Below are positions 43,291 to 52,795 of a stretch of DNA of 64,000 nt, in pieces. The position numbers were made by a program, and so were the translations under genes. The notes beneath the pieces were generated by a model. The model had not been told where the DNA came from and did not search any database. It saw only the letters and a list, made by a program, of their open reading frames with translations. Positions within the stretch are counted from its first letter, which is position 1, and each line of letters starts with the position of its first letter. The stretch covers positions 62,001 to 126,000 of the forward strand of contig CABROF010000001.1 in NCBI GenBank assembly GCA_902472555.1, in the 5' to 3' direction. The DNA is from UMGS1851 sp900555605. GTDB taxonomy: Bacteria; Bacillota; Clostridia; UBA1212; UBA1255.

Positions 43291-44232
43291 TTACCGAAAA
43301 TCCGGTTCACTGAGAAAGCTGTCCGGAAGCTGCGCAATCCAGAGCGGCTTCCGGACAGCTTTTTCGTAATCCGGCTCTGCGACAAATTCAGAGCGTACAA
43401 GCGCATATGCCCATAAGGCTTGATATTGATAAGAAAATCGACGGTTTAATCTGCAGTCTCCATATTTCCCGTCTCCTACCACAGGATGTCCGATATGGGC
43501 AAAATGAGCCCGAATTTGATGGGTTCTGCCGGTCATCAGTTCAATCTCAAGAAAACTGGTATCACGCCGCGCATCGTAAGACAGGATCCGGAATGCTGTC
43601 TCAATCTGTTTGCAGTGCGGTTTCGGTGCGTCATATATATGTACAAGGCTTTCCTGCCGGTTCTTAAAGTGCCATCCGCGCAGCACTGCCATCCCCCACC
43701 GGTTATGAGGCGCCTGCGCATAGGTCTGTGCCAGCATTCCATGGACGTGGCAGCGATACAGCTTCCGGTATCCCCTTTGATTTAGAAAGGCGGCAAAGGC
43801 TTCAGCAGACGACTCACTGCGGCCGATGACGGTCAATCCGCCTGTATTGCGATCAAGGCGATGACAAAGCATGCAGGCCTGTCCGTATTCCTGCCGGATT
43901 AGATCCAGCAGGCAGATCTCACCGTTGCGGTCTGCCTGAACCGGTATTCCCTGACACTTTGAAACCACCACAATCTGCGCATCTGCATACACAATCCGAT
44001 AGGGAGGCGGCGCATCCGCAGTTTCCTCTAAAGGAGGGATCTGCAGATACAGCGTTACCAGATCGCCCCTGCGCAAAATCACATTCTCATGAATACGGCT
44101 CTGATTAACGCGAATGTCCCGCCTTCTGAGGGCACTGTAAAAGTCCCCCCGCCGCAGCGCGCGATAGCGGGATAAAATTACGCGTTCGGCACGTTTGCCG
44201 TCTTCCGCCGGTTCCACCGTAAACTCTACCAT
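43291..44232 (-). CDS. RluA-family pseudouridine synthase
   Basis: 313 residues. The N-terminal 75 residues resemble an S4-like RNA-binding domain. The catalytic block CHRLDRNTGGLTVIGRS (about 123) carries the Asp nucleophile, and ELMTGRTHQIRAHFAHIGHPVVGD is at about 228-251. It isomerises uridines in rRNA or tRNA; RluA/RluC/RluD cannot be told apart. Its last codons contain a perfect 16-bp inverted repeat that acts as terminator for the opposing SH3-CAP gene. Confidence 0.9.
   Translation of the reverse strand: MVEFTVEPAEDGKRAERVILSRYRALRRGDFYSALRRRDIRVNQSRIHENVILRRGDLVTLYLQIPPLEETADAPPPYRIVYADAQIVVVSKCQGIPVQADRNGEICLLDLIRQEYGQACMLCHRLDRNTGGLTVIGRSESSAEAFAAFLNQRGYRKLYRCHVHGMLAQTYAQAPHNRWGMAVLRGWHFKNRQESLVHIYDAPKPHCKQIETAFRILSYDARRDTSFLEIELMTGRTHQIRAHFAHIGHPVVGDGKYGDCRLNRRFSYQYQALWAYALVRSEFVAEPDYEKAVRKPLWIAQLPDSFLSEPDFR
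43315..43364 (+). terminator. Terminator for the SH3-CAP gene, embedded in the rluA-like coding region
   Basis: AAAGCTGTCCGGAAGC (43315-43330) is exactly complementary to GCTTCCGGACAGCTTT (43347-43362), followed by more T. It lies 54 bases past the SH3-CAP stop and inside the last 25 codons of the leftward rluA-like gene. Confidence 0.8.
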
Positions 44233-44258
44233 TGCCGCCTCCGTTCTTTCATTGCATA

Positions 44259-44288
44259 AAAATGACCTGCATAAACGCAGGCCATTTT
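44259..44288 (-). terminator. Terminator after the 44.3-kb lipoprotein gene
   Basis: AAAATGACCTGC (44259-44270) and GCAGGCCATTTT (44277-44288) pair around ATAAAC with one A-C/G-U position. On the complement, which fits the leftward gene, all positions pair. Confidence 0.65.
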
Positions 44289-44323
44289 ATTTTTGGTATC
44301 ATATCACAGAGAATTGACGCAGA

Positions 44324-44995
44324 TTATTTCTCTTGTTCAAATCCGGTTTCCTCAAAATCGTCTATCATCTTACGGAAAGTAGGCTCATAATTCTCCCACA
44401 GATCCGCCTTTGCTTCAAAAGAGATAATATAGTAGCTGCTCTGTCCGTTGGAAACATAATACTCGCCCTTCCAGTCTTCTCCTTCAACAACGAACGTATA
44501 TGTAACCTTCAGATATTGTCTATTGTTATAATTGATCTTTTCAGGCTTCTCAGAGGTCACAACGAACGTATCTCTGATGCCGACTGCAGGATCTAAATAA
44601 AGGCTATTATAATATCTGGGATCCTGGAGCGATTCGTCAAACACGCGGTTTGCAATCGTTTCAAGGGTAATTGCCACAGAAGATTCATTGGTATGATATA
44701 CAGAATACTTTACGTTCTCCGCATTGTCATTCGGTACAAATTGCACAACCAATCCGGCTTTGCCAACTGCGGGTTCGTCAAAGCGATGATAGTAATAGCC
44801 GTCGTCACCTACCAACAGACCCCAATTATCAGGATAATACTGCTGAAAATAGTAACGACCGAATTTTTCCGGTCCCTTCGGCAAATGTTCCTTCTTATAT
44901 CCACTCTCTTCTTCCTTACAGCCGGCCATTGCCAGCACTGCGGACAAGACCAGACATACCGCAATCATACCTCTCAAGATTTTCTTCATACGCAC
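44324..44995 (-). CDS. Uncharacterised lipoprotein
   Basis: 223 residues from GTG at 44995, six bases after GGAGGGG; an ATG two codons later is a weaker alternative. The leader KKILRGMIAVCLVLSAVLAM ends in AGC, a lipobox. The mature part is rich in Tyr and acidic residues (FGRYYFQQYYPDNWGLLVGD) and looks like a single alpha/beta domain, similar in style to PsbP-like or DUF lipoproteins. I do not recognise the family. It has its own promoter and terminator, so it is a single gene. Confidence 0.7.
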   Translation of the reverse strand: MRMKKILRGMIAVCLVLSAVLAMAGCKEEESGYKKEHLPKGPEKFGRYYFQQYYPDNWGLLVGDDGYYYHRFDEPAVGKAGLVVQFVPNDNAENVKYSVYHTNESSVAITLETIANRVFDESLQDPRYYNSLYLDPAVGIRDTFVVTSEKPEKINYNNRQYLKVTYTFVVEGEDWKGEYYVSNGQSSYYIISFEAKADLWENYEPTFRKMIDDFEETGFEQEK

Positions 44996-45046
44996 TTCAA
45001 ACCCCTCCAAATCATTATGATACAACCTAATATTGTCTATAATTGA

Positions 45047-45075
45047 AAAATAACAGAATCCAGAAATACAGTCAA
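45047..45075 (-). promoter_or_regulatory. Promoter of the 44.3-kb lipoprotein gene
   Basis: On the complement TTGACT (45070-45075), 17 bases, TATTTT (45047-45052). Confidence 0.55.
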
Positions 45076-45111
45076 CGAAAAAACTGTAAACTCATTATTA
45101 ACATTTTAAAA

Positions 45112-46770
45112 TTACAAGCGCATTTTTTCAATCATCATGGCAATCAGCGGGATCACATCCTTTTTCCGCGACATAATATACGGATAGACCATAGCGCTGC
45201 TGCCTGCCGGTGCCTCCAATTCCTTCAAAACCGTCTCAGCCAATTCGCCTGCAAAATGAAGTTCTGTCCGCTTCTCTCCTAAATCCGTAAAAATAATTAC
45301 CATAAGCGCATATTCGCTGTCGCGGGATTTTTCCCGCATATACCCGATCACGCCGGATTTCAGTTCGTTCAGCAGAACCGAATCCAGCACGGTAATCTGA
45401 CTGATACCCACATGATACCCGCCCACCGTCACCTTTTTAAAATCCTGCTGAAACGCTTCCTCCGGCGTCTTTCCTTTGTATGAAGTGCCGGCTTTAAACA
45501 TCAGCGCTGCAAAATCTTCTATATCGATTCCGGCAATGTCTGCCAGTCGCTCCGCAACCTGTCGGTCCAGGTCCGTACTGGTGGGAGACTGGAATTTCAG
45601 GGTATCGGAAATAATCGCCGCGCATAGAATTCCCGCAATCGCTTGGGAGGGGCGTCTCCCCTTTTCCGAATAAAGATTCGCAATAATCGTGGAGGTGCTG
45701 CCCACCGGTTCATTTTTGAACAAAATCGGCCTTGATGTCGTCAGATCGCCTACCTTATGGTGATCAATGATCTCTATGATCTCAGCCTCCTCAATGCCCG
45801 TGACAGTCTGCATTTTCTCGTTATGGTCAAGCAGAATCACCTTCTTCTTCCGGTGTGTAATCAGATGATACCGTGAAACGGAGCCCAGGACCACGCCCTG
45901 TGCATCGATTACAGGATAGCTTCGGTAACGGTTTTTAATCATTTTATCACGGATATCTTCCACAAAGTCATCAATATGGAATTTTGCAATACCGCCGTCC
46001 ACATCAGCAGTCATAATGGAACCCACCGGAAGACTCTGATTAATGAGACGGACCGTTGTATACGTATCAAAGGCAGTCCGGATGATCAAGGCATGCATGG
46101 ATTCCGCAAGCGCGCACATTTCCGCGGAAGGTTCAAAGCCGCAGGTGATGATAATACAGTTCGCGCCTAATTCCAGCGCCCGCTTTTGCGCATCCTCCCG
46201 ATTGCCCACAATCACAATATCTCCGGCTTCCATATAATCCCCGTATCCTTCCGGCATACAGGCGGCCACCACGACTTTTCCCGTGGACTGAAAATCCTTT
46301 CTCCTGCCTGCCACAATATCTCCGGCCAGGGTCTCCAAAATATTGTCGATTTTTGTACCGCAGGTGGCAATACTGCTGTAATCAAAGGCATCCATATATT
46401 TTGCCGTAATGTTTGTGATCGATACCAAACCCAGCAGCTTTTGATTATCGTCTACTACAGGAAGCGTTTTAATCTTGGTCTTATCCATAATGCTCCAGGC
46501 GGTCTTAATCGATATATCCGGAGAAAGACGATCCACCATGTCGATATTCAGATCTCGTACCTGCGTTTTGACATTATCCAGCATCTGCGGCACCGGCACC
46601 TTAAAATAATTGAGAATGAAGGCAGTCTCCTCATTCATCTCACCGAGCCTGCGCGCCTCTGCCTGATAACCGAGCTTCCGTTTCAGTTCGGCATATGCAA
46701 TGGCAGCGCATATAGAATCCGCATCCGGATTCCGATGACCGAAAATATAAATCGTGTCCTGTTGTTCCAT
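45112..46770 (-). CDS. ppaC: Mn-dependent inorganic pyrophosphatase with CBS and DRTGG domains
   Basis: 552 residues, the long CBS form of family-II pyrophosphatases. DHH domain: IYIFGHRNPDADSICAAIAYA (about 7-27) and IEIIDHHKVGDLTTSRP (about 332-348). Between these are a CBS pair (about 68-125 and 248-308) and a DRTGG domain (about 130-240), which bind adenine nucleotides and regulate the enzyme. The DHHA2 domain closes the protein (AGTSYKGKTPEEAFQQDFK). It hydrolyses pyrophosphate in the cytoplasm with Mn or Co. It starts about 75 bases after the rapZ stop. Confidence 0.93.
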   Translation of the reverse strand: MEQQDTIYIFGHRNPDADSICAAIAYAELKRKLGYQAEARRLGEMNEETAFILNYFKVPVPQMLDNVKTQVRDLNIDMVDRLSPDISIKTAWSIMDKTKIKTLPVVDDNQKLLGLVSITNITAKYMDAFDYSSIATCGTKIDNILETLAGDIVAGRRKDFQSTGKVVVAACMPEGYGDYMEAGDIVIVGNREDAQKRALELGANCIIITCGFEPSAEMCALAESMHALIIRTAFDTYTTVRLINQSLPVGSIMTADVDGGIAKFHIDDFVEDIRDKMIKNRYRSYPVIDAQGVVLGSVSRYHLITHRKKKVILLDHNEKMQTVTGIEEAEIIEIIDHHKVGDLTTSRPILFKNEPVGSTSTIIANLYSEKGRRPSQAIAGILCAAIISDTLKFQSPTSTDLDRQVAERLADIAGIDIEDFAALMFKAGTSYKGKTPEEAFQQDFKKVTVGGYHVGISQITVLDSVLLNELKSGVIGYMREKSRDSEYALMVIIFTDLGEKRTELHFAGELAETVLKELEAPAGSSAMVYPYIMSRKKDVIPLIAMMIEKMRL

Positions 46771-46844
46771 GCTGTCCTCCGTTTCGTCGCGGACCTTTTG
46801 GTCGGCGGCATACTTTTTTCACTCACAGTTTATTTCCATATGCG

Positions 46845-47699
46845 CTATTTCCCGATATCCCGGTGCTCCAGAGAGACCGTATAGCCTGCTGAGGATAACA
46901 GCCGCATTGTTTCGTTTGCAATCGCCACGCTGCGGTGCTTTCCGCCCGTACAGCCGATCCCGATAACAAGAACCTCCTTTCCCTCCACAATATAAAGCGG
47001 AAGCAAAAATTTCAGCAAATCAAACAATTTGTCCAGAAAGACCTTCGTCTCTTCACTATATAATACATATTCCTTAACATTGGAATCATTCCCGGTAAAA
47101 TGACGCAGCTCCGGAACATAATAGGGATTTGGAATAAAACGGACGTCAAATACCAGATCGCATGCATCCGGCAGACCGTGTTTATAGCCAAAAGAAATAA
47201 TGTTAATCTTCATGCCGGCAGAACGCCTGTCCGCTCCAAAGATATCATTGATCTCTTTCTTGAGATCCCAGATGGAAAGCGCCGTCGTATCAATCAGATA
47301 GTCTGCTTTCTCCCGCAGCTTCTCCAACCGCTGCCGTTCCTTCCGGATACCTGATGCATTATTGCCATCCGGTGCCAACGGATGCAGTCTTTTATTTTCC
47401 TTATATCGATTGATCAGAACCCTGTCCGCACAATCCAAAAATAAAATCCGGACATGGATTCCCGTTTTCTCCATATTTTTCATGAAAAGAAATAAATCCT
47501 CAAAAAAGTCTCCCCCGCGCACATCCATGACCAGCGCCAGCTTTTCGATATTCATTTCATTCATGGTGTATAATTCACCGAATTTCGGCAGCAGCACCGT
47601 CGGAATGTTATCAATGCAAAAATATCCGATATCCTCTAAAAATTTCGTTGCCTGTGTTCTTCCCGCTCCCGACATTCCGGTTATTATCAAAAACTTCAT
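46845..47699 (-). CDS. rapZ: RNase adapter / nucleotide-binding protein RapZ (YvcJ)
   Basis: 284 residues. Walker A GMSGAGRT at 8-15, FCIDNIPTVLLPKF at about 27-40 and the C-terminal GIGCTGGKHRSVAIANE (about 252-268), all family hallmarks. It binds GTP/ATP and, in enteric bacteria, controls GlmS levels through small RNAs; in Bacillus YvcJ has a poorly known role. It is 15 bases after murB in the common hprK-murB-rapZ order. Confidence 0.95.
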   Translation of the reverse strand: MKFLIITGMSGAGRTQATKFLEDIGYFCIDNIPTVLLPKFGELYTMNEMNIEKLALVMDVRGGDFFEDLFLFMKNMEKTGIHVRILFLDCADRVLINRYKENKRLHPLAPDGNNASGIRKERQRLEKLREKADYLIDTTALSIWDLKKEINDIFGADRRSAGMKINIISFGYKHGLPDACDLVFDVRFIPNPYYVPELRHFTGNDSNVKEYVLYSEETKVFLDKLFDLLKFLLPLYIVEGKEVLVIGIGCTGGKHRSVAIANETMRLLSSAGYTVSLEHRDIGK

Positions 47700-47714
47700 A
47701 CACTCGCTGCCCCG

Positions 47715-48623
47715 CTAACCGATATATTTGATCTCCGGCTCCAAAAGGACGCCGGTTTGTTCAAAGACACATTTTCGTGTATATTCTATCACAGATAAGA
47801 CATCCTCACAAGAAGCGCCGCCCAAATTAATAATAAACCCGCAGTGCTTCTCCGAAATCTGCGCATCTCCGCAGCGATATCCCTTTAAGCCGCACTGTTC
47901 AATCAGCGCCGCGGCATAATGCCCCTCGGGTCTTCGAAAAGCGCTTCCCGCACTGGGATAGGAAAGCGGCTGCTTTTCCCGTCTGAGGCAGCTCAGGCGT
48001 TTCATTTCGCCGGAGATCTGCTTCTGCGTACCTGTCCGGAGTCTGAAAAATCCGCCGAGGATAATCCCATCGTTTTCCTGGTAAACGCTGTGCCGATATG
48101 CAAACTGATGCGCCGCGCCGGATAACCGCTCAATTTGTCCGCTCTGCGGATTTAAGCATTCGCTTTCAAAAAGCACTTGACTGATTTCCCCGCCGTATGC
48201 ACCGGCATTCATCCAAATAGCACCGCCCACTGAGCCGGGAATTCCGGAGGCAAATTCCAATCCTGTCTGCCCCTGCTTAAGTGCAAAAGAGGCGAAACTT
48301 GACAGCAGGACGCCTGCGCCTGCATATAGGATCATGCCTTTTTCCCATTCACCGCTGATACAAAGCCGGTCAAATCCGTCTAAACAAATTGCCGCTCCCC
48401 GAAATCCGCTGTCGGAAACCAGCAGATTACTGCCGTTTCCTAAAATAAAATACGGGATACGGCTGTTTCGGCAGATCTGCAGTACCCCGGCAAGCTGATC
48501 CGCCTCCGACGGCCTGACCAGTACATCCGCAGGACCGCCGATTTTAAAGGACGTATGGCGGCTTAACGGTTCGCCGCACAGGACCCGTTCCTTTCCCAAA
48601 AAATCAATGAGCTCCTGGTACAT
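47715..48623 (-). CDS. murB: UDP-N-acetylenolpyruvoylglucosamine reductase
   Basis: 302 residues. FAD-binding part: TSFKIGGPADVLVRP, FILGNGSNLLVSDSGFRG and ASGIPGSVGGAIWMNAGAYGGEIS (about 124-147). Substrate domain: YPSAGSAFRRPEGHYAAALIEQCGLKG (Ser proton donor, about 221) and KHCGFIINLGGASCEDVLSVI. It reduces the enolpyruvyl group to lactyl with NADPH, giving UDP-MurNAc for peptidoglycan. Confidence 0.96.
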   Translation of the reverse strand: MYQELIDFLGKERVLCGEPLSRHTSFKIGGPADVLVRPSEADQLAGVLQICRNSRIPYFILGNGSNLLVSDSGFRGAAICLDGFDRLCISGEWEKGMILYAGAGVLLSSFASFALKQGQTGLEFASGIPGSVGGAIWMNAGAYGGEISQVLFESECLNPQSGQIERLSGAAHQFAYRHSVYQENDGIILGGFFRLRTGTQKQISGEMKRLSCLRREKQPLSYPSAGSAFRRPEGHYAAALIEQCGLKGYRCGDAQISEKHCGFIINLGGASCEDVLSVIEYTRKCVFEQTGVLLEPEIKYIG

Positions 48624-48765
48624 GATATCACAACCCTTTCCCTTGAACGCAAAAATTCCAGATAAAACCCGCGGTTATTCACCTCCGCATTCCCCCGGCC
48701 GATCTGTGATCCCAGCCGTATACATACATGCGCGGCTGCACATGCAGGTAAGCCGACCCGGCGCT

Positions 48766-49731
48766 TCAGCGCCAGGGACCTGTATCAGAAAAGCTTCCGC
48801 CCTTCAGCCCCGCATTTCCCTCAAATACCCGGCGGTTCAGCTCTTTCGCGGCATTATATCCCATCATTTTCTGCCTGCTGTTCATGGCGGCAACTTCAAC
48901 GATGATCGCCAGATTTCGGCCGGGACGAACGGGAATCGTAAGGGAAGGTACGCGGATTCCGAGAATATCCGTATATTGATCCTCCAGTCCAACCCGGTCA
49001 TATTCTTTCCCTTCCTCCCAATGCTCAAGAGAAATCACCAATTGGATATTCTCTGTCATTTTCACTGCGCCCACGCCGTATAACCGCCTGACGTCAAGTA
49101 ATCCTATGCCGCGGATTTCAATAAAATGCCGGATAATATCAGGCGCGGCGCCCACAAGCGTTTTATTTGAGACACGCCGGATCTCTACCAGATCGTCAGC
49201 TACCAGACGGTGACCGCGCTTCACAAGCTCCAGCGCGGTCTCGCTTTTGCCCACGCCGCTGTTGCCCGTAATCAAAACGCCTTCGCCGTAAACCTCCACC
49301 AGTCCGGCGTGCATGGTCTCCCGGGGGGCAAGCTGAACGCTCAAGAAACGGTTTAGTGCGCTATAAACTTCTGTTGTGGTTTCCTCTGCGCCAAAAACAG
49401 GAATCTGATATTTCTCCGCAATAGAAAGCAGTTCCGGAAAAGGCTTCATTCCTCTGGCAATGATCATGCACGGAAAGCCGAAGGAGAAAATTCCCTCAAG
49501 CTTTTTTTTTCGCGTCTGCATAGACAATTCCTTTAAATAAAACATTTCCACATTTCCGAGCAGCTGAATTCTGTCGTTCGAAAATTGTTTTGAATATCCG
49601 GCCAATTCCAGTCCCGGACGGTTCAAATCCGGACACTCCACAAAAATTTCAGGAATTTTCTCCTTGCAGCACCATACCTGAAATTGAAATTCCTCCACCA
49701 GCTTTTCTAAGCAAACTTGATACGTTTCCAT
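48766..49731 (-). CDS. hprK: HPr kinase/phosphorylase
   Basis: 321 residues. Catalytic His141 in TMHAGLVEVYGEGVLI, Walker A GNSGVGKSETAL at 156-167 and the HprK signature IRHFIEIRGIGLLDVRRLYG (about 198-217). It phosphorylates or dephosphorylates HPr on Ser46, linking sugar uptake to CcpA catabolite repression in low-GC Gram-positives. It leads the murB-rapZ cluster; the 142 bases before murB hold no visible gene. Confidence 0.96.
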   Translation of the reverse strand: METYQVCLEKLVEEFQFQVWCCKEKIPEIFVECPDLNRPGLELAGYSKQFSNDRIQLLGNVEMFYLKELSMQTRKKKLEGIFSFGFPCMIIARGMKPFPELLSIAEKYQIPVFGAEETTTEVYSALNRFLSVQLAPRETMHAGLVEVYGEGVLITGNSGVGKSETALELVKRGHRLVADDLVEIRRVSNKTLVGAAPDIIRHFIEIRGIGLLDVRRLYGVGAVKMTENIQLVISLEHWEEGKEYDRVGLEDQYTDILGIRVPSLTIPVRPGRNLAIIVEVAAMNSRQKMMGYNAAKELNRRVFEGNAGLKGGSFSDTGPWR

Positions 49732-49823
49732 ATGCTTTCATCTCATATTCCGGGCTTGCAGACAGACCGGTATATGGCTCCTTTCTCTGTTTTCTTCATG
49801 ATAAATAAGACGCACAGCGCCTG

Positions 49824-50519
49824 TCAGCCTCTGAATCGGTATCCAGCTCCCCACACAGTCTCGATATACTCAGGTTTCGACATATCCTTTTCTATTTTCT
49901 CTCTGAGCTTGTTGATATGTACCGTTACCGTAGAAGTCTCTCCGATAGAATCCATTCCCCAAATCCGGTCAAATAATGCATCCCTGCTGAACACTACGTT
50001 CGGGTTTGATGCCAAGAAAAACAACAGATCAAATTCCTTATTGGCCAGCGTGACCTCTTTATTATTTACAAATACACGTCTTGCCTTCAGTTCGATCCGC
50101 ATACCCCCGATCTCAATCATATCTTTTGTATCCGCAGTCTCTGATTTGGATACCAGCCGTTCGTACCGGTTGATATGGGCCGTTACCCGTGCCACAAGCT
50201 CACTGGGGCTGAAAGGCTTCACAATATAATCGTCGGCGCCTAATCCAAGCCCCCGAATTTTATCAATATCCTCTTTTTTAGCCGTTACCAAAATAATCGG
50301 AATATCTTTTTCCTTTCTGACCTCCCGGCAGATCTCAAAGCCATCCATTCCGGGAAGCATGATGTCCAGTAAAATCAAATCAAAATCGCCTGTCCGCGCC
50401 TTTTGGTACCCGCTGCCCCCGTCATGCTCGATATCGGTCGCGTAGCCGTTTGCTTCCAGATAGTCTCGTTCAAGAGACGCAATATTATTGTCGTCTTCAA
50501 TGATCAGAATTTTTTTCAT
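49824..50519 (-). CDS. OmpR/PhoB-family response regulator
   Basis: 231 residues from ATG at 50519, directly after the histidine kinase stop (TGA-A-ATG). Receiver domain with acidic pocket IEDD, phospho-acceptor Asp52 in LLDIMLPGMDG, and Lys in VKPFSPSEL (about 100). Winged-helix output domain: LANKEFDLLFFLASNPNVVFSRD, GETSTVTVHINKLREKIE and the end TVWGAGYRF. It is phosphorylated by the upstream kinase; target genes unknown, possibly its own operon. Confidence 0.95.
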   Translation of the reverse strand: MKKILIIEDDNNIASLERDYLEANGYATDIEHDGGSGYQKARTGDFDLILLDIMLPGMDGFEICREVRKEKDIPIILVTAKKEDIDKIRGLGLGADDYIVKPFSPSELVARVTAHINRYERLVSKSETADTKDMIEIGGMRIELKARRVFVNNKEVTLANKEFDLLFFLASNPNVVFSRDALFDRIWGMDSIGETSTVTVHINKLREKIEKDMSKPEYIETVWGAGYRFRG

Positions 50520-50520
50520 T

Positions 50521-52092
50521 TCATCTTCTCCATTCTTTGATATGCCCGCCGCCTTCAGAGGCTTCAAGGGCCGCCGGTTTTGTAATAACGTCTTCAGTCT
50601 GCAGTAAAATATGAATCGTCATCCCTTCCCCGATATTGCTTTCCGCCCAGATCCGCCCGCCATGGCTTTCTACGATCTGTTTGGCAATGGATAGTCCCAG
50701 ACCGCTCCCCCCTACCGGATTAGTTCTTGCCGGATCACTTCTGTAAAAGGAATCGAAAATTTTATCTGTCAGTTCCTTCGGGACCCCTCTGCCGTCATCC
50801 TGCAGCATAATATGGGCCTCGCCGTCCTCCTCTTGCAGTGTCACGCAGAACTTCCCGATTTCATTGCATTTATATTTTGCGCTGTTATCGGCAATATTCA
50901 TCAGGACCCGCGCAAACTGGTTCCGATCAAGCTGCGCATATACCGGATGTTCGCACAGATCTGTATAGGTCAGTATAACATGTTTCTTTTCCAAGTTGAA
51001 TGTGATTTCTTCACAGCAGCTGGCAATATATTCCGACAGATTTGTACGCTGAAAATCAAATGGAATTTTATCCAGATCAAGCTTGGAAAATAGAAACAGC
51101 TCCTCCACCAGCGTATTCATTTCTTCGGTGGTATTATAAATTGTTTTTAAATATTTTTCCTGTTTTTCCGGCGAATCTGCGATACCATCCATTAAGCCGG
51201 ACACATATCCTTTGATGGATGTCAGCGGGGTGCTCAAATCGTGTGAAATGCCTGCGATCAGCTCTTTCCTGTCCTCTTCATATTTGCGCTGCCGCTCCAT
51301 ATAGGTGGAAAGCGTTCTACGCATATCTTCAAAGTTCCGGATGACATCCGTAATCTCGTCCTGCCCGTCATATTCCAGTTCAAAGTCAAGATTTCCTTCT
51401 TTGATCATCTGTGTTGCGGCCTTCAGTTTATTCAGAGGACGCAGAATGCTGTTTGAAATGACTACAACCAACACACAGTTTACAATCACGATTACCATTG
51501 CGCCCAGTACGCTGATGGATCGAACCGCATCGCTGATGTCATCTGCCGCACCGGCCCAATACCGTCGGTTATCATTTTTAAATTCCGAGGTGCCGATCTG
51601 ACGGTTTACCAGTAAAAAGGAAGCATTCCCGCCTTCCGGCTGCAGGGTGATCGTCGTTTTATAGAGAAATCCGGAAGAGTCCGAATACATCACCGTATCA
51701 TCGTGGTTGAGCACCGATGCATTATATTCTGCCGCCACGGACAGGATCTCATCCGCCTGATACCCCTCCGTAATATACAGCGGTTCATTGTTCATCGTGA
51801 TATAGGTCAATGTCCGCGTCGCGTTAAGATAATCCAGAATGCGGTTATAATAGCGGTACTGCTCAATTTTGCCGTCTGTCTCTGTCACCATGTCAATGAC
51901 ACCGTCAAATAAAATCTGCAGCTCATATACGGAGATGCTGTCGTCGACAGGTTTTTCAATGCTCTCAATGCTGTTTGAAATATAAGTCGTCACAAATATG
52001 CGCAGGATATAAAACGCAAGGACAAAGACCAGGGCAAGCAGAATCACCATCATTATGATATTGGACATTACGATCCTTCTTCGTACCGTCAT
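50521..52092 (-). CDS. Membrane sensor histidine kinase
   Basis: 523 residues from ATG at 52092 (GGAG eight bases upstream). Two transmembrane helices (about 9-32 and 185-205) flank an extracytoplasmic sensor region of about 150 residues. A HAMP domain follows (about 210-260), then the phospho-acceptor His in AGISHDLSTPLTSIKGYVSG (about 284) and the ATP-binding domain with NIADNSAKYK, DDGRGVP and GGSGLGLSIAKQIVESHGG. A small membrane protein gene lies 14 bases upstream and the response regulator 1 base downstream. Signal unknown. Confidence 0.93.
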   Translation of the reverse strand: MTVRRRIVMSNIIMMVILLALVFVLAFYILRIFVTTYISNSIESIEKPVDDSISVYELQILFDGVIDMVTETDGKIEQYRYYNRILDYLNATRTLTYITMNNEPLYITEGYQADEILSVAAEYNASVLNHDDTVMYSDSSGFLYKTTITLQPEGGNASFLLVNRQIGTSEFKNDNRRYWAGAADDISDAVRSISVLGAMVIVIVNCVLVVVISNSILRPLNKLKAATQMIKEGNLDFELEYDGQDEITDVIRNFEDMRRTLSTYMERQRKYEEDRKELIAGISHDLSTPLTSIKGYVSGLMDGIADSPEKQEKYLKTIYNTTEEMNTLVEELFLFSKLDLDKIPFDFQRTNLSEYIASCCEEITFNLEKKHVILTYTDLCEHPVYAQLDRNQFARVLMNIADNSAKYKCNEIGKFCVTLQEEDGEAHIMLQDDGRGVPKELTDKIFDSFYRSDPARTNPVGGSGLGLSIAKQIVESHGGRIWAESNIGEGMTIHILLQTEDVITKPAALEASEGGGHIKEWRR

Positions 52093-52106
52093 ATGCAAAT
52101 CTCCAA

Positions 52107-52745
52107 TTACCACAATACAAACAAAAGAAGCAGCAGCGCCGCACCGGCAATGATCGCGCCGCCGATCTTTTTATAGATCCCCAGTTCTTCCCATTTGGGA
52201 TATTCCTCCGGCCCCTTCTTTTTCACCACGTGCCACAGTTCCTCGGCTTTCCCGATGATCAGGCCGCCGCACGCCGCAACAAATGCAACGATTACGGCTT
52301 CATAAAACTTCAGCAGCCGTTCTTTTCCGAAGAGCATCGTAATAAACAGCTTTTGGGAAAAACGTTCATACGGCCCTTCCGAAGGCGTCTCCGACACGGT
52401 TTCATATGTCACGGCGGCATCCTCTTTATCAGAACCTGTCACCATATATTGATAATCATAGGGCGCCTCAATATATCCGTTTTCCGTCTCCGGAGAAGGA
52501 ATCCGTTTTCGAATTTTGATTGTAAACACCCCGTCGGAAGAATGAGAAACGGTGCCTTCCATTACCTCGCTGCCTACAAAATAAAATTCATACTCCTTCA
52601 CCACATCATCTGTTTTGATATGAATAAAACGCACCTGGTCCACAACGCCGTTTTCATTCAGACTGCTTGCAAGCATCAGAAACGCCAGTAGGCTTACGCA
52701 CAGCAGGCATACCATTAGAATCGCGATATTCCGTCCTTTGTTCAT
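52107..52745 (-). CDS. Small membrane protein of a sensor-kinase operon
   Basis: 212 residues from ATG at 52745 (GGAGGG four bases upstream). There is one N-terminal hydrophobic helix (about 9-28), an extracytoplasmic region of about 100 residues rich in charged and Tyr residues, then two more helices near the C-terminus (about 148-165 and 193-211) around a basic loop. I recognise no family. Directly upstream of a histidine kinase and its regulator, it may be an accessory sensor or modulator; this is inferred from position only. Confidence 0.7.
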   Translation of the reverse strand: MNKGRNIAILMVCLLCVSLLAFLMLASSLNENGVVDQVRFIHIKTDDVVKEYEFYFVGSEVMEGTVSHSSDGVFTIKIRKRIPSPETENGYIEAPYDYQYMVTGSDKEDAAVTYETVSETPSEGPYERFSQKLFITMLFGKERLLKFYEAVIVAFVAACGGLIIGKAEELWHVVKKKGPEEYPKWEELGIYKKIGGAIIAGAALLLLLFVLW

Positions 52746-52795
52746 TGTTCCCTCCATTTTTCCGCCGCGGCAGCGCCGCCGGCGATATCAGCATC

